DNA of 64,000 nucleotides from Lentinus brumalis (GCA_001792895.1 MARA01000001.1:1364001-1428000), one strand, 5' to 3'; shown: positions 48,819-60,949, numbered from the stretch's first letter. Notes: generated by a model from the sequence alone, not told the origin. Made by a program: numbers and translations.

Positions 48819-50081
48819 CTAGGCAGGGACGCGCTGAGGGAGCAGTGCAATCTGCCGTGTCTTCTTGACGATGTGGCCCTCCTTGCCGAAGTAGCGCTCC
48901 GTCTCGAAGCTCCATTCGGCATTGGCGATGATCCAGTCCTCGAGGCCCTGGATGTAGAGCGCGACCTGCCGGTCGATCTCTGGGCCCCACGAGGGGACGA
49001 CCTTTCGGCATTCGAAGAACCAGTTCAAGGTCTTCTCCCAGAGCTCGCCCGCCTGCTCGATGGCGCCCTGGCGGTCGACACCGTTTTGTGCCATGAGAAC
49101 ACAGACGAGGTTGTGCGTCTGCAGCGTCGCCCATCAGGACAAATACATAGACGACATGAGGATGACAAACTCACGTCGCCGCGGGCCTGTTCGGCGTTGT
49201 AGGAGAGGACGTCCTGCGCAGGTAGATCCGGTAAGCCGGAGGAAAAATTTGCACACACATGCGGAGCACTTACGTTCGCCCACGAAACGAGATCGTTCGT
49301 GGCGTCGGACAGGGCCTTGATGATGGGGTGCTCGATGACGTCGTCGGGGAGATCGATGTTCGCAGCGTACTCGATGAACGCGAAACCGGTTTTGCACCCG
49401 CTCGTGTCGCGCCGGAGGAGGATGTACTCTTCCAGCTCGGGGATATTGTGGGAACCACGGTCAGCTGCCTGCTGCATGATGGCCTGGAAGTACGTATCGA
49501 GCGTCGACATGAGGCGCTGTTGACACCCGGGGCCTGCGGTCTCCTGCATGCGGACCCAGAACCTGGCGACGGCAGCAGAAGCCAAACAATAAGGCACGGC
49601 ACGTGAGCATCAACATTGTCTCGACACTGGGAATCCCAGGAACATATGGCAGATAGATGGACACTCACGACTTCGTTAGCCTGTGCGCGGCGGTGTCTGA
49701 GCTATAGCTGTGCGGCCAGTACAGCGTGTTGAGAACACACTCCGCAAGACCGCGTGTGCCGGTCGTGTCGAACTCGTCCGTCCAGTCGTCGAGGGTGAAG
49801 AGAAAGTTCATGAAGTCGGTGCAGACGCGGAGCTCGTCGAACGTGCAGTCAATGTAGCACATGCCCGAGAGGAGACCCGCGTTCAGGGTGAGGAACTTCT
49901 TCGCTTGCTTCTGCGAGAAGTTGGCCATACTGAGAAGCCATTGCTCCGACTCGCGAGACACTTCGTGCTCTTGAGCGTGGCAGCGAAGGGGGTAGGGGAT
50001 GGGCGAGATGAAGTCGGGGAATTTGAGGATGACCCCTTCCGAGTCGGTTGAGATGACGGGGTTAGCAGGAACTACAGCCAT
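48819..50081 (-). CDS. Sesquiterpene synthase 2 (class I terpene cyclase)
   Basis: Four exons (50081-49669, 49562-49274, 49213-49175, 49118-48819) give 346 residues. Like its paralogue it should cyclise farnesyl diphosphate in the cytosol. It has TDFMNFLFTLDDWTDEF as the Asp-rich motif, a complete NSE triad in NDVLSYNAEQARGD, and the Arg-Tyr pair in ERYFGKEG. Splice joins keep frame throughout. Compared with the gene at 35522 it has one extra intron, directly after the NSE helix at the ARGD codons. Residues such as DTSGCK, FIEYAANIDLPDDV and PSWGPEIDRQV align closely, so the two arose by duplication. It faces the opposite way. The product is not predictable from the sequence. Confidence 0.95.
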
Positions 50082-51657
50082 GGTTGTACAGAAGGAGAAG
50101 GAGGAGGAGGAGGGCGGAGTACAAACACACAAGCGCAGGAAGGAAAGAGCGTGGCGCACCGAGCACAGTTTGACACGGCGCGGCCTTATATACGGATGCG
50201 GATGATGCGGAGCGACCGGGAGGCAGGGAAAGCCGCCGTATTGTTTTGTGAATGAGGCATGGCGAATCTGTCAAGCGACTATGGATGGATCATGGATGCT
50301 GATCCTAAATGGTAAGGACCGACGGGTGATCGCCGGTTATCAATGTTATGTTAGGAATAAACGACTGACTTCGCTGTGGGCGGTGAGCGTCCCGCCGCGC
50401 CGCCTGCCGCCGCACGCCCGCAGTTTGCTCTCGAAGGCCACTATTCCCCGCGTTAGCGCCGCATCAACCTCGTACAAGACGCACCAGGGGTTTCCACATA
50501 GAACACGACCCCTCTTGCAAGTCCGCTCAGACAAGAAGGAGCATTGATTCCAGGAACAGGAGCGAGCCCGACAACGCCAGGGATAGGAGCGAGCGGACCA
50601 TCGTGTGCGAAAAGCACGGAGCCGTTGGTGCATTCCCATAGCCATAGCCGTGTTGGCAGCTTTCAGTCGGCACGGCTTTCCCGACGCGCGACAGCCCTGA
50701 CAGAAAGGCCGAGGAGGGCCCCATATGCAAACAATAGACCTCCATATTACCCGGCCCTTGATGGTGAGACATGCGGCGAAAGCAGTTTTTGTTTACCTGG
50801 TCGGATTTGGACAAGACATAACGGACGTACAGCGGGCTGCGCAAAATAGGTCAAGCATCCCATGCCGATTTGCGGGTCAAGACACGTTGCGACCTAGCAA
50901 AAACATGAGATGAGCGTTAGCACGGAGGGCAATTGTTTTGTACACTTACGAGAGGACATAAGGCATTAATTTTACCAGGCTGTACGGCGACTGATTCCCC
51001 AGCTTGCGGGCACGGTGACTCGCTGAAACAAAAGAGGGCTGCCGAACACGTAACTGCAGACGGGGAAGGCTGACTCGGCGTCGGACCAACTGTCGCCTTT
51101 CGGTCAGTGATTGAAGATTGACAGGCTGCGAGCTCCGCTTCATTAACGAGCACAAACTGGGCGCGAGCAATCAAGGGTCAGCGCAGACAATAGGCAGGGA
51201 AATCGGTATGTTTCAGCCGACAGCGTCAGGTAGGACGTGATTGTGGTCGTCAGCAAGCTTGGGCGCAAAGCCACAGGGCAGCTCGCGCCAGCCACACGAT
51301 GCCACGCACGCACCCGCAAATCAGTCGGCGATGCGCGCACAAGCCCCGCGTCGCCCGCGCTTTGCCACTCCGACGCGCACACCCACGAGGTCCGCCTATG
51401 TCCGCCCAGGTCCGCCCGAGCTGCGCACTCCGCGAGCAGATCTGGTTCCGCTGGCTGTCAGTGTACGTGAGGTCTCGCGTCTTTGACTGCATCCCGTGCA
51501 TCCGACTCGCGTCGTTTCACTTTCGTCTATCTGTTCACCTGCGCATCCTTTGCACCGTCGGACAACGCCATCTTCTTCCATCTCGAACATCGCGACCGCT
51601 AGTCCTTGTTCCTCCTGACGACGACACCCTGAACAAGAACTTGAATCGATCTCTGAC
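50082..51657. other. Divergent intergenic region
   Basis: It separates sesquiterpene synthase 2 from the HSBP1-like gene. Apart from the TATA box listed separately, I see no gene. Frames of 60-105 codons show no domain. Confidence 0.4.
50185..50192 (-). promoter_or_regulatory. TATA box of sesquiterpene synthase 2
   Basis: The minus strand reads TATATAAG about 105 bases before the ATG at 50081, a close match to the consensus and at the same distance as in the paralogue. Confidence 0.6.
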
Positions 51658-52213
51658 ATGCCGCCGCCAACCCAGTCCTCTCCCGCTCTTCCACTCAATG
51701 TCGCCCCGGGATCACGGCCGCAGACCGCCCAGTCAACCCTGTCCACCGCCTCCTCAACCACAGCCGGTCCCGCGAAATCCGCGACAAGTGCGCCGGACAT
51801 ATCGAGTCCCCACGAACTAACGGCGTTTGTACGCAGCGGTAATCTCCCTCCATTTCGCGCCATACTGATCAGCACTCTCGCTACGTGTCTCGGACGCTCT
51901 TGTGTGTGGCTGGCTGTGTGGCGCACCATGTCTGCAGGTGGAGTCCCTGCTCGAACAGCTCGACCAGAAGTTCGACGACATGTCCAGCCAGATTCTCGAC
52001 CGCAGTACGTCCCCTCTTCCCAGTCATCAGCCGCGCCCGGTTCGGCCGTCTCATAGCCCCGTGTCGACAGTGACACAGATGTCCAGCAGAGTCGATGCGT
52101 TGGAGGCTTCCATACATGATATCATCAGCAGCGATACCCCCGCCGCCCCCTTGCCTCCCAGCCTCCCGCAGTCTCCCTCGATTCCTCAGCGGAAGAGCAC
52201 TTCCAGCGGATAG
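51658..52213 (+). CDS. Heat shock factor binding protein 1-like coiled-coil protein
   Basis: Three exons (51658-51828, 51938-52004, 52071-52213) give 126 residues. The core VESLLEQLDQKFDDMSSQIL followed by DRMTQMSSRVDALEASIHDI is the HSBP1 signature, a short heptad coiled coil that trimerises and binds heat shock factor to damp its activity. The ATG of the second Met in the core is itself split by an intron (A|TG). The first 57 residues and last 25 are Ser/Pro/Thr-rich and unique. HSBP1 proteins are usually about 70-90 residues, so both ends are extended. No heat-shock element was recognised upstream. Confidence 0.88.
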
Positions 52214-53643
52214 GAATTGGAACGTTGGCAGCTTGACGTCGTCACATTGCCCTGGATGTCAAATAGTGTATGTAATCCCCTCTATACCCTACCGTACATC
52301 GTCTGTACGCTACCGAGGCATCGCAGTGTATTATCCTCCGCGGAATGTTAGCGCAGCATGCGCGCCGTCCCACGAGCCGGTATTCATGCGCGAGTCGTCC
52401 CCGCAACAAGACGCCATATCATTCAGCCCGGCATCGGCACACAAGTACTAGTATATGTGGCGTTTCACAACTGCCCGCAGAGGCGCTTCTGGAACGATGC
52501 TCGCCCCTCTATTGCACCCTTACGCGCTGCGCCCAGAGTGCCGGCTCTGCTGCCACACACGGCGCATTGTTACTGCATCATCGTATGCACCAGCGCATCG
52601 ACTCCCCTGCCTCGCGGTGAGCGCGAGGCGCGTTTCTCGGGAGTGCCGTACGCCTCGCCGCCACAATTCACGCGTTTCAAAAGAGGCCATCCCATCTCCC
52701 ATTTATCGCCCACAACGAACGTCTGAAGGTAGATTCTGTCGCCCGTGCAGAACCAATGAAACGGATAGATTCCCGTGGCGCGGGCACGGAAGAGCCCGCA
52801 TGCTTGCGAGGAAGCCCCGCTGGAGGGATGTTCGCAGTCATCGCGGCGTCGAGAGTCCTCACGAACTGGTCCTGACAGCCCTACAAGTTCCGTGCACCCA
52901 CCTATATGGAGGGACGTGGAGAAAGGCAATTTGACGTACGCAACTACCACAGAACTTGGTCACTGTCACTGTCGTCTTGGCCCATATCGTCCGCCAGCGG
53001 ACGGGGAAAACGCAGCCTGAGCACGTACTTGGCTCGCTGAAACGGTGCGATCGTCAGTCCCCGTCTGCACCCGGTCGACCTCGCATTGTGGTGTGCTGTC
53101 CGATGGAGCCTGTCCCGACGCCGCGACGACGGCAGTGTGGCGCAGTGTCCGTGCAAGTCTCTTGTCCTTTCTGGCCTCGAACCGCTGATGAGCACTTGCT
53201 GCGCCCCTGGAATGGAACGTCGACGTCGCAAGATGCATCCCGCCAATGTCAATGTCGGGACACCGCCTTGAGGCTTGCGTGTGCGATTGCGCCGGCCCAC
53301 GTGAATCGCCGTGACACGACGGAACGGATGACTAGCGTTCGCGGTCGGCCGTCCGTTGTAATCGTCCGCTGCGGTCAGCGCACAGAAGTGGCACTCCTGG
53401 CTACGTCTCCAATTCTGGTGCGCGTAAGCTCCGTTTCAATGATACTACAATACGTACACCTCCCGCGAGCCGCTGCCAACACCATGCTCGGACCTAGAAG
53501 TATGGTTACTCCTAATATTCTCCCTCTCCACCGGCTCCTGAGGATACCGGTCGGTCCATGCTCCAAGAACAGCGCTGTGGGTATATCACAAAGCGCAGAC
53601 ACGCAAAAGATTGACACCGAGCTGACCGCGACCTTCACAGGGC
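52214..53643. other. Gap with no supported gene
   Basis: The plus-strand frame 52956-53816 (286 codons) overlaps the GET4 3' end on the other strand and has no domain, so it is treated as chance. Nothing else is supported. Confidence 0.4.
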
Positions 53644-55273
53644 TCAGTCCAACCCGGGCGTCGACGTCGGTGCCGCTGGGGCCAGGGTCCTGCGTACAGG
53701 CGCTGCTGCAGTCGGTGCCCCACCTCCGAACATGGCGGATATCATGTCGCCTAGCGGGTTGGCCTGCTGGCCGCGTGGAGGGGGAATTGCGAAATATAAT
53801 TCCGCGATCTCGATGAGTGCCTGTGAGGATGGGATTCAGTGTGTCAGACAACGCGGATGGGATCGCTCGGGATGCAGCGAGCGGCTGCGGAAGAGAAGAG
53901 AAGGGCCACCTGGCATTTAAAGAACGTCCGAGATATCATTGACGCCCTTGCAGGGTTGCGATTGTGCGGGATGGGATATATCCCAGCCTCTATCAGATGA
54001 ACCGGGCGATGGATGAGGCGCATTGACCAGAAGCCTCATGACGATCCTCCCGCAGAAGAATACAGGGCGAACGCGCGAACAGCAATGGAGGTATTGCGAC
54101 GGCTGACGCTGAGGAATTCAAAGACGACAAGAGGAACCGAGCACTCACCTTCCGAACTTCTCTGTTGGCAACCAGACCACCTCTGCTCTGGTACGTGCCA
54201 CACAGCCGAACCCAGGCTTCCCTCATTGCCTTGTTCTTGTCGCCCTGCGCACGTTGACACGCGCGTACCGCGAGCTGCGCGAAATTGACAGCCGACTCTG
54301 TGGTGAAGATGATCTCATCCTGCTCGCCTTCTGATGGCTTTCCCACAGGAATCGGGGTAGGTTGGAGAGAGGAGAGCAGCGAAGGGCGCCGTGAGGTCAG
54401 CTGAGAGACGAAGTGGATGATGAACGTCCTTGCAGCGAGGATATTGCCGTTCTGGAGATATCTGGGCGCATGCACAACATTCAACATCGGCGATAGACAT
54501 GGAAAAATGAGCTTGAAGCTTACGGTAGCGTCCCACGCAGAGAGAATGGCTCCGCTAGTCCTCCGGGGCCTGCCCACTCGACGAACATCTCGGCGAGCAA
54601 CCGGGCACTGTCCCGCTTTCCCGCCGCAAGGAAATGTGGCTCTGCTGCATCAAACGTTCCCTCTGAAATCCACCGTGCACTTTCGATGAGAGCCATGACG
54701 CTGGCCGTGTGTGTGACGGCATACCTTTGTAGAGGAGTTCTCCGACGTAATGGTGCAAATCAGGATCGCCGGCGGGGTGAGGGCCAACTTTCGCAGTCCA
54801 ACTGGGCGTGGTCATGATGAGCTCATCAGAGAAACCAAACAGGGACACTTACCCGATGGACTTGTCAATGATGGTTTTCCTCCAGGAGCCCGACGGGCCC
54901 GCGAGTGCAATCAACTGCGTGAGACGTCCTGACGCCGACTTGACCGTCAGACAGAGGCCGGAGGTCGGGGATGGACACATGAAGGCACTCAGAACTCACC
55001 ACGGCTTTCATCGCTGACAGTTTCGCCCTTGCGCTCATACACATCCAAGAGGAAACTCGTAAGGTCTGTCCCGCTCCCTTGTTGCCCGACCTTCAGAAGC
55101 TCCCGGGCAGACTGAAAGAGAACATCTATAGCTGTGTCGTATTGGCTCGCCTTGCTGTATCGCGAGGCAAATGTTCGGGCCTTCTGATGCGCTTCATACG
55201 GTTGTCCAGACGCGATGAGAGGCAGGATCGCCTCGAGTGCTCGCGCAGACGATGTTGCTCTGGCCGGAGGCAT
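53644..55273 (-). CDS. GET4: Guided-entry-of-tail-anchored-proteins factor Get4
   Basis: Get4 is a cytosolic helical-repeat scaffold that, with Get5, passes tail-anchored proteins from Sgt2 to Get3 for insertion into the ER. Exon 1 (from 55273) has LEAILPLIASGQPYEAHQKA, RTFASRYSKASQYDTAIDVL and ARELLKVGQQGSG. Later exons give RLTQLIALAGPSGSWRKTII, GDPDLHHYVGELLYKEGTF, AEPHFLAAGKRDSARLLAEM, LPYLQNGNILAARTFIIHFV, TESAVNFAQLAVRACQRAQG and TYQSRGGLVANREVRK. The last exon has IEIAELYFAIPPPRGQQANP, LGDMISAMFGGG and an Ala/Pro tail ending PGLD. The spliced frame is continuous through about six exons, and length and order match the family. It is divergent from ARV1. Confidence 0.93.
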
Positions 55274-55841
55274 CGTGTCAGCTAGTTGTGGGATCTAACA
55301 GCGCAGATGCGTAGAAAGACAGCGATCTCGGCTAGAGAGATAGAAGAGCACGTCGTGGTTATGATCTCGTCGTCGGATTCCTCCACGGCGGCGAGCGCGG
55401 TCCACCGAATACGCGGCCCCGATGCGATCGCCCAGCACAGACATCGGGCGCCTGCGTAGTGGTGAGCGCTTCTGACATCTACAGCAGCTTTCTCCCGTAC
55501 CACGATCAGCTCTGTAACCCCGACCTACCGCCGCACCTGCCTGGCGCTGAGTAGGGAGACCGGATGCTTAGAGCACTTTGAGTGTCTGAGAATACGGTCT
55601 TGGCAAACTGTCGTGCACCACAGCCAACTCGGCTAACACAAGGTTGGACATCGTATATCGAATACAATCTAGAGAGACAAGACTGAACCTCCTGCCGCAC
55701 TAGGCCTCGAACACGCCACTGATACAGATGTCGACAGGTACGCCTCGTAACATAACAACCCTTGAAAGCTTGCTCCACCGGTGTATCTCGCTGAGTGCGA
55801 CACCAACATTACTAGAAGTTCTGGAAGCTCGACAAGACGCG
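55274..55841. promoter_or_regulatory. Divergent region between GET4 and ARV1
   Basis: This 568-base interval must contain both promoters. No clear core element or gene was seen. Confidence 0.4.
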
Positions 55842-57890
55842 ATGCCCATCTGCACCAGTTGCGCCACACCAACCCCATACCTATACACAGTCTACGATTC
55901 AAAATACAACTTCCGCCTGGAACAGTGCGTCAGTCCTCTCCGATTATATCGGCATGAGCTTGTTGGTCCGATGCACCGAGAGGCATGCTAACCTGAACTT
56001 TCCTTGGCGTTGCAGACGTTCTGTCAGGCATTCGCCGACCCTTACGTTGAGCACGACACCCTCACGCTTCTGCTCGACTTAATATTGCTAAAGCGGGACG
56101 TCTACCGTCACCTCCTGTACAATCGCGGCCTTGGTGCGCGCAAGTCCGGAGACTGCACGAACGCCAGGGACCGAGGAGATGTTCCTCCAGGCGTTAGCGA
56201 ACATCATGATCCGAGGGTGAGTACCCACGATGCGTCGAGTCGGCGTTTGCCTTGTAACCATTCCCGGTTCTTTGGGCACTGTCGGCGGAGAGCGACGAGT
56301 TTGATAACGCATTCGAACTTCTTTGCCGTCTTGGAATATTCGACTGAGACTGTGGGGTACTATATGCCTTGTTACGAGATCGTCTCGGTATTCTGAGCGT
56401 ACCGCCATCAGCCGCTAACCTCGTCTCTCCTTACATAGGCTCGTTGGTGGCTTATCGTGAAACTAGGCTTTGCCCTGATCTGCGTCGATGCGTGTACGTT
56501 CCTGACAAGATTGCATTTCTGTCTGTTTTCTGCGGACAACTCACGTCCTGTTCAAACGCAGTCATTCGCTGGACGTACATCAGTACGTGTACACTCCGGA
56601 CCTCCGAAACTCTACCCCTCTTTAGCCATCGCCGTTCATTGGACTGATCGGGGCTTCCTCTTCTTGCTCACAGGTTCGAACTACGGACGCCCCAATGGCG
56701 TTGCGCAGATAGCGAGCTGGAATCAGGCGGCTCTCGAAGGCTTCCTACGCATCCTCGTGGGCTGTCTCTTCGGTGCGTTCATCCTACGTTATAGGATAGA
56801 TAGAGCACTACCATTCCCCTCTGCTCTTGGCCCTCGACGGCCTGAATTAAGGCACATATCTGATCTCGAGTAATACATCCAGAGACTGCTGCATTCCATG
56901 CGGGCGTTATACTAGCCTGTTACCTCGTGCTGAATCTGCTCCCCAAGCCGAGGCAATCCGCACCCGTCTCGGGCATACGTGAACAGTTTAGGTGAGTGCA
57001 TCGCCCAAGTATTCACTGGTCATTTGCCCCCGCCGTACCCCTTTCTCCTCTACCTTCTGTGACCTGCACGTCGCTTTCGCTCCCGCATCTTCCATCTGCG
57101 TTTCATCTCTCCCCGTCTCATGACACATTCCCGCGTCGCTGCGCGATGTTCTCCTCCGGTCCGACTTCACCTTCTCACAACACCGGTCGTCAAACTTTAC
57201 CGTCCTTCCCTCCTTCCCGCCTTCCCTCCTTCTGCCGGTAGCTGTTTCAGTCGAGGTCCCCGGGACTGAAACCCCTTTGTGACACCCGCAGATACTCACA
57301 CATCCCGCTCACGCTCCTCTATTCCTCTCTCACCAAACTCTTTCTCCTCTTCTGCCTCTCAATATGGCGCCCGGACGGCGCGAAGTCGCGCGCGCCGTCT
57401 GATTCTCAGCAGCCCATCTCCGACGCCAACTCAATCACACCAAGCTCCGCCGCAGGGCTGCTCCCCAACGCCACGCTGTTCACACACCCTCTGGTCCTGG
57501 CCGCCCTCGAGATGCTCGACGAGGACAAGCTCGACCGCGAGTGGGTGGTGCGGAACGTCCTGGGCGGCATGGCCGCTGGCTTCGGCTTGCGAGGTACGAG
57601 ATGCCACCTCTCATTTCTCTATCGCAGTCCGTGGTGGCTGACTCGGGCGGAAACCTTCTTGCCTCCACAATATCTCACCGGGATCCTGTGGCTGCAACCT
57701 GTTCGTGCGGAACTTCGCGCTGTCAGTGGTACTCGACTGCCACCCCATCTTCACGACGATCATCATCCTCGCTGGGTGGCTGGTCAAGACCGCCGTGGCG
57801 AGTTTCGTGAGCGAGTGGGTGGGTACAGGGCTGGGACTCGGCGGGGACAGGGCCGCCGGAGAAATGTGGTTGGCGTACAGTATACCGTAG
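55842..57890 (+). CDS. ARV1: ARV1 lipid-homeostasis membrane protein
   Basis: ARV1 is an ER/Golgi multi-span protein that supports sterol trafficking, sphingolipid balance and GPI-anchor synthesis. The start MPICTSCATPTPYLYTVY gives the first CxxC; after an intron the second pair QCTFCQAFADPYVEHDTLTL completes the ARV1 zinc-binding homology domain. Then come LDLILLKRDVYRHLLYNRG, RARWWLIVKLGFALICVDAF, IRWTYISS, FLRILVGCLFETAAFHAGVI, LACYLVLNLLPKPRQ, YSHIPLTLLYSSLTKLFLLF, LGGMAAGFGLR and, in the last exon, CHPIFTTIIILAGWLVKTAV. About eight exons stay in frame with standard splice sites. Stretches of hydrophobic residues suggest four or five membrane helices. It is convergent with TSC13. Confidence 0.93.
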
Positions 57891-58148
57891 GCATCGGTGG
57901 CATCATGATCAGATGTACAAGTACCAGTACATGCGGCGCACAGCTGTAACACTTTTGGTGCGAAGGGCGCGTGGAGGGCGGTGCTGCCGCAGAAGCACTG
58001 CAGCTATTGTGGTTTTACGATCGCAGTAAGGGACTACAGCATCTAGGACTAGCACGTCCCGAGGGCCCTAAGCGTCAAGCAGAGCGTCACACCCCCGTCC
58101 ACCGACGCCACTCGGTCCCGAGACGAGAGCTCAGCGCGCGCAGAGCCC

Positions 58149-59485
58149 TCAGAAAATAAAGGGGATCATCGCCTTCCTGCTGCGAGGATACTCCTTTCCA
58201 AACTCCTTCTTGTAGTTCCGGTGCTTCTTGACTGCCCAGACCGCCATCTGGTACGTCGACACTGCCAGGAAGAGCCACGCTGAAACCGAAGATGGTCGTC
58301 AGCCGCCGCCGCCGGACAATGCGGAAAGGTGTGAGGGGGATACGTACCAGCATAGCTTCCCGTCATGACGGCAATAGACGTCCATGCGAGGGTCTCGAAG
58401 AAGTAGTTGGGACAGGAGACGAGGGAGAAGCCGTAGCCTTGCGGGATGGCACGCTTTGTGGTGCCCGGCGGGCGCAGGTTGCGCAGGGTGATGTGAGTGC
58501 GCAGATTGGAAAGCTCAGCAAACTGCGGCCAGCCATAGTCAGAGGGCAAGGCTCAGCATGACGCGTCACCGAGCAAAATGGAAAGACGAAGGACGCACCA
58601 GGAAGACGGCGAGACACGACCACAGGAAGGTCGGGTTCTCCCGGATTGTACCGCGAATCCATGGCGAGTGCGCGGCGAACGTCGGGCTGTAGACTGACCA
58701 CGAGAGGAGCACACCCGAAAGGAAGTGGTAGTGCGCGGAGCTGGGGGCCAAGGCAACGACGCGTCAGGCCCGCTCTCGTGCATGGCTTCAGACGTGTTAG
58801 AACAACTCACTTCTTGAAGATGTTGGAGAACGGCATTGTACCGTGCGAGAAGCGGTGCACGAATATGGTCTCGAGCTCACGCTTCACGAAGTGCAGCATC
58901 ACTGCTCCGTACACATACCTGCACGAGGGTCCGCGATCAGCATGCAGTCTCACAGAAGACCGACGATGGGAGGGGGATGGAGCGCACTTTTGCAACGTAC
59001 TATGCTGGACAGGCCCACCGAAGAAGAGCCTGGGGAAGTGGTAGAAGAGCGGGTGGATGACAAGGGGCCCGACCTGGACGTGGCGACGCCAGACGCGTCA
59101 ACTCCGTCATGTCGCAAAAGACTGGGACCGTACGCACGTATTCGATGAGGAACACGGTCCTCCAGCTGATCTGTGGACCCAAATCCTTAACCGCCACCTC
59201 CGAACCGTCCGCTACGCCTGCATCCTTCAACAAAGTCTCGTCCGACAGCGCTTTCTTGTCGCCCTTCAACGTCAGTTTCTGTCTCGCCGGGTAGAACTAT
59301 GCGTGCCAGGTCATCAAATGCCACTTTCGTGTGTCCAACCGACATACCTGAGGATTCGTAGCCGCAATGGCCTTCTTCACGTCGAGGACGGTGAGCGTGT
59401 CATAAGGCTTGTCAAGAGTGAGCGCCGCGGGCAGGTCGCGCGCAACTTGAATCGTGTTCGCTGCTGAGACTTGCAATGTGACCAT
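58149..59485 (-). CDS. TSC13: Very-long-chain trans-2-enoyl-CoA reductase (Tsc13)
   Basis: Tsc13 catalyses the last, NADPH-dependent step of each very-long-chain fatty acid elongation cycle in the ER membrane. The N-terminal ubiquitin-like part reads MVTLQVSAANTIQVARDLP, LTVLDVKKAIAATNP, RQKLTLKGDKKALSDE and LLKDAGVADGSEVAVKDLG. Membrane-domain blocks follow: ISWRTVFLIEY, YVYGAVMLHFVKRELETIFV, HRFSHGTMPFSNIFKK, AHYHFLSGVLLSWSVYSP, FAELSNLRTHITLRNLRPPG and the steroid-reductase-type GYGFSLVSCPNYFFETLAW. The last exon ends KKEFGKEYPRRKAMIPFIF, with a basic C-terminus typical of ER retention in this family. Order and length (roughly 310 residues) are as expected. It shares its promoter region with the peptidyl-tRNA hydrolase gene. 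Confidence 0.94.
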
Positions 59486-59771
59486 GTCGTCGGCTGATTC
59501 CCAGAGTTGTCCCGAAGGTTCGGTCTGTACAGAGCTGCACAGAGAGTAGTCTGAGGTTGAGGAGGAGGATGACGCGGGCTGAGCACGTCAGGGCGCTCCC
59601 TCCCAGGTGTGATTCCCGAGCTTCTCGGGCCGGGGATACTTATGTACTGGCAGTGGCAGTACTGGTACGTAGTACGTACCACCAGCACTTTGTCCTTCAA
59701 CGTCCACTACAGCAGCCCGCACGGGCCTCAAGACTGCAGCCTGTGTTTGTGGGCCTTACAACGTCCACGGC
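59486..59771. promoter_or_regulatory. Compact divergent promoter of TSC13 and the GGQ hydrolase gene
   Basis: Only 286 bases separate the two ATGs. A short repeat (tggcagtggcagtactggtacgtagtacgtacc, about 59649) sits near the middle. No TATA box is seen. Confidence 0.4.
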
Positions 59772-60559
59772 ATGCAGCGGTTGCTCCAGACGCGTCCGTG
59801 GCGACACGCAACACGTCTCGTGGCCCCCAGGATTGGGAATGGTATCCATACCGGCCAGGACGTATTGCCTGCCCCACCTTCCCTGCCAAAGCTTGAAAAC
59901 GCTTCTCAGAGCGATCTGGCAAGGACGTGGATAGAACAGTTTGCAAGTCGCCAAATTCCGAAAAGTCTTGTTGAATTCACTTATTCTCGCAGTTCTGGGC
60001 CTGGTGGTCAGGTATGACATAGTATAGCTTCACACGACCTTCGCAACGTACTGACGACTCCATTTACGCGACAGAACGTGAACAAGGTGAATACCAAGGC
60101 GACGCTGCGCTGCCCAATTGATGCGCCTTGGATACCTCTCTGGGCGCGCGAACACCTCAAAAAGACGGTGGGTACCCTTTCCATCGCATGCTGTCGTCAT
60201 TTCGCTGCATCTGCGTCCCGAACAGCCTGCATATGCCTCGTCATCGCAGACGATACTGCTCACCTCCACGGTGCATCGATCACAGGCTCAGAACGTGCAA
60301 GACTGTCTGGCAAAAGTATGTGCCCCTTTTTGGGCGACGCCTCTGATGTAATCGCCCGGGCTCACATCGAATGCCCCTGCAGCTGCACTCTCTGATCGTC
60401 TCCGCCGCGTCCGCTGGGCTGGTTAACGAGCCTTCCGAGGCGCAGCAGGAGCGTGTTCGGCAGCTGGCGCGCGCCGAGAAGGCTCGGAGACGACTCGACA
60501 AGGACAAGCGGAAGGACGTCAAGCGCGGACGCGGTGGTGGGCGAGGCGACTGGGACTGA
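59772..60559 (+). CDS. Mitochondrial GGQ-type peptidyl-tRNA hydrolase (ICT1/Pth4-like)
   Basis: These proteins release peptides from stalled mitochondrial ribosomes without needing a stop codon. The first exon starts MQRLLQTRPWRHATRLVAP, an Arg-rich leader without acidic residues that should target mitochondria. It continues to RQIPKSLVEFTYSRSSGPGG, and the catalytic GGQ is completed at the splice site. The next exon gives NVNKVNTKATLRCPID and REHLKKT, then ILLTSTVHRSQAQNVQDCLA. The last exon has a Lys/Arg-rich tail ending RGGGRGDWD, the usual ribosome-contacting tail. Four exons keep frame and total about 180 residues. Class I release factors are excluded because there is no codon-recognition domain. 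Confidence 0.9.
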
Positions 60560-60949
60560 GGCGGACGCGTTGTGCGCCGCTTGCGTCGTTGCTCGCAGCA
60601 CGCAGGCATGCCCATAGTCGGCGCATATATCGCTGTATACGGAGTCGGACACGAGGCGGATGTTCTGTGCGACAGCTCCCGTACCAAGGCCGTGAAGGAA
60701 GAGGTGGAGCAAGGTAATAAACACTACGGCAGGTCGGCCGCCAATTGAGGCCGTCGAGGTGACAGCTCTCCAAGTGATCGCGGACGCATACGTACATATA
60801 GTGATCGAGGCTGCAGCGTGCTCCTCACTTCCCTTCTCTGTGCCGTCCCGCCAGCCTCCGCACGGCTCTACATAACCCGCTCTCGCCTCTGGTGTCTGCC
60901 CAGTTCCCCTTCGTTCTCCCTTCTCCACCGTGCTCGCCGTACTCTCACC
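60560..60949. other. Aquaporin upstream region
   Basis: This intergenic stretch holds the hydrolase 3' flank and aquaporin promoter. A weak TATA-like catatag lies near 60796, about 155 bases before the aquaporin ATG. Confidence 0.4.

Noticed and set aside
52956..53816. 286-codon plus frame
   Set aside because: Its end is antisense to the last GET4 exon and the rest has no domain.
56120..56220. Possible frameshift in ARV1 after LLYNRG
   Set aside because: Using the GTGAGT donor near 56217 and the ACATAG acceptor keeps the original frame into RARWWLIVK, so no error is needed.
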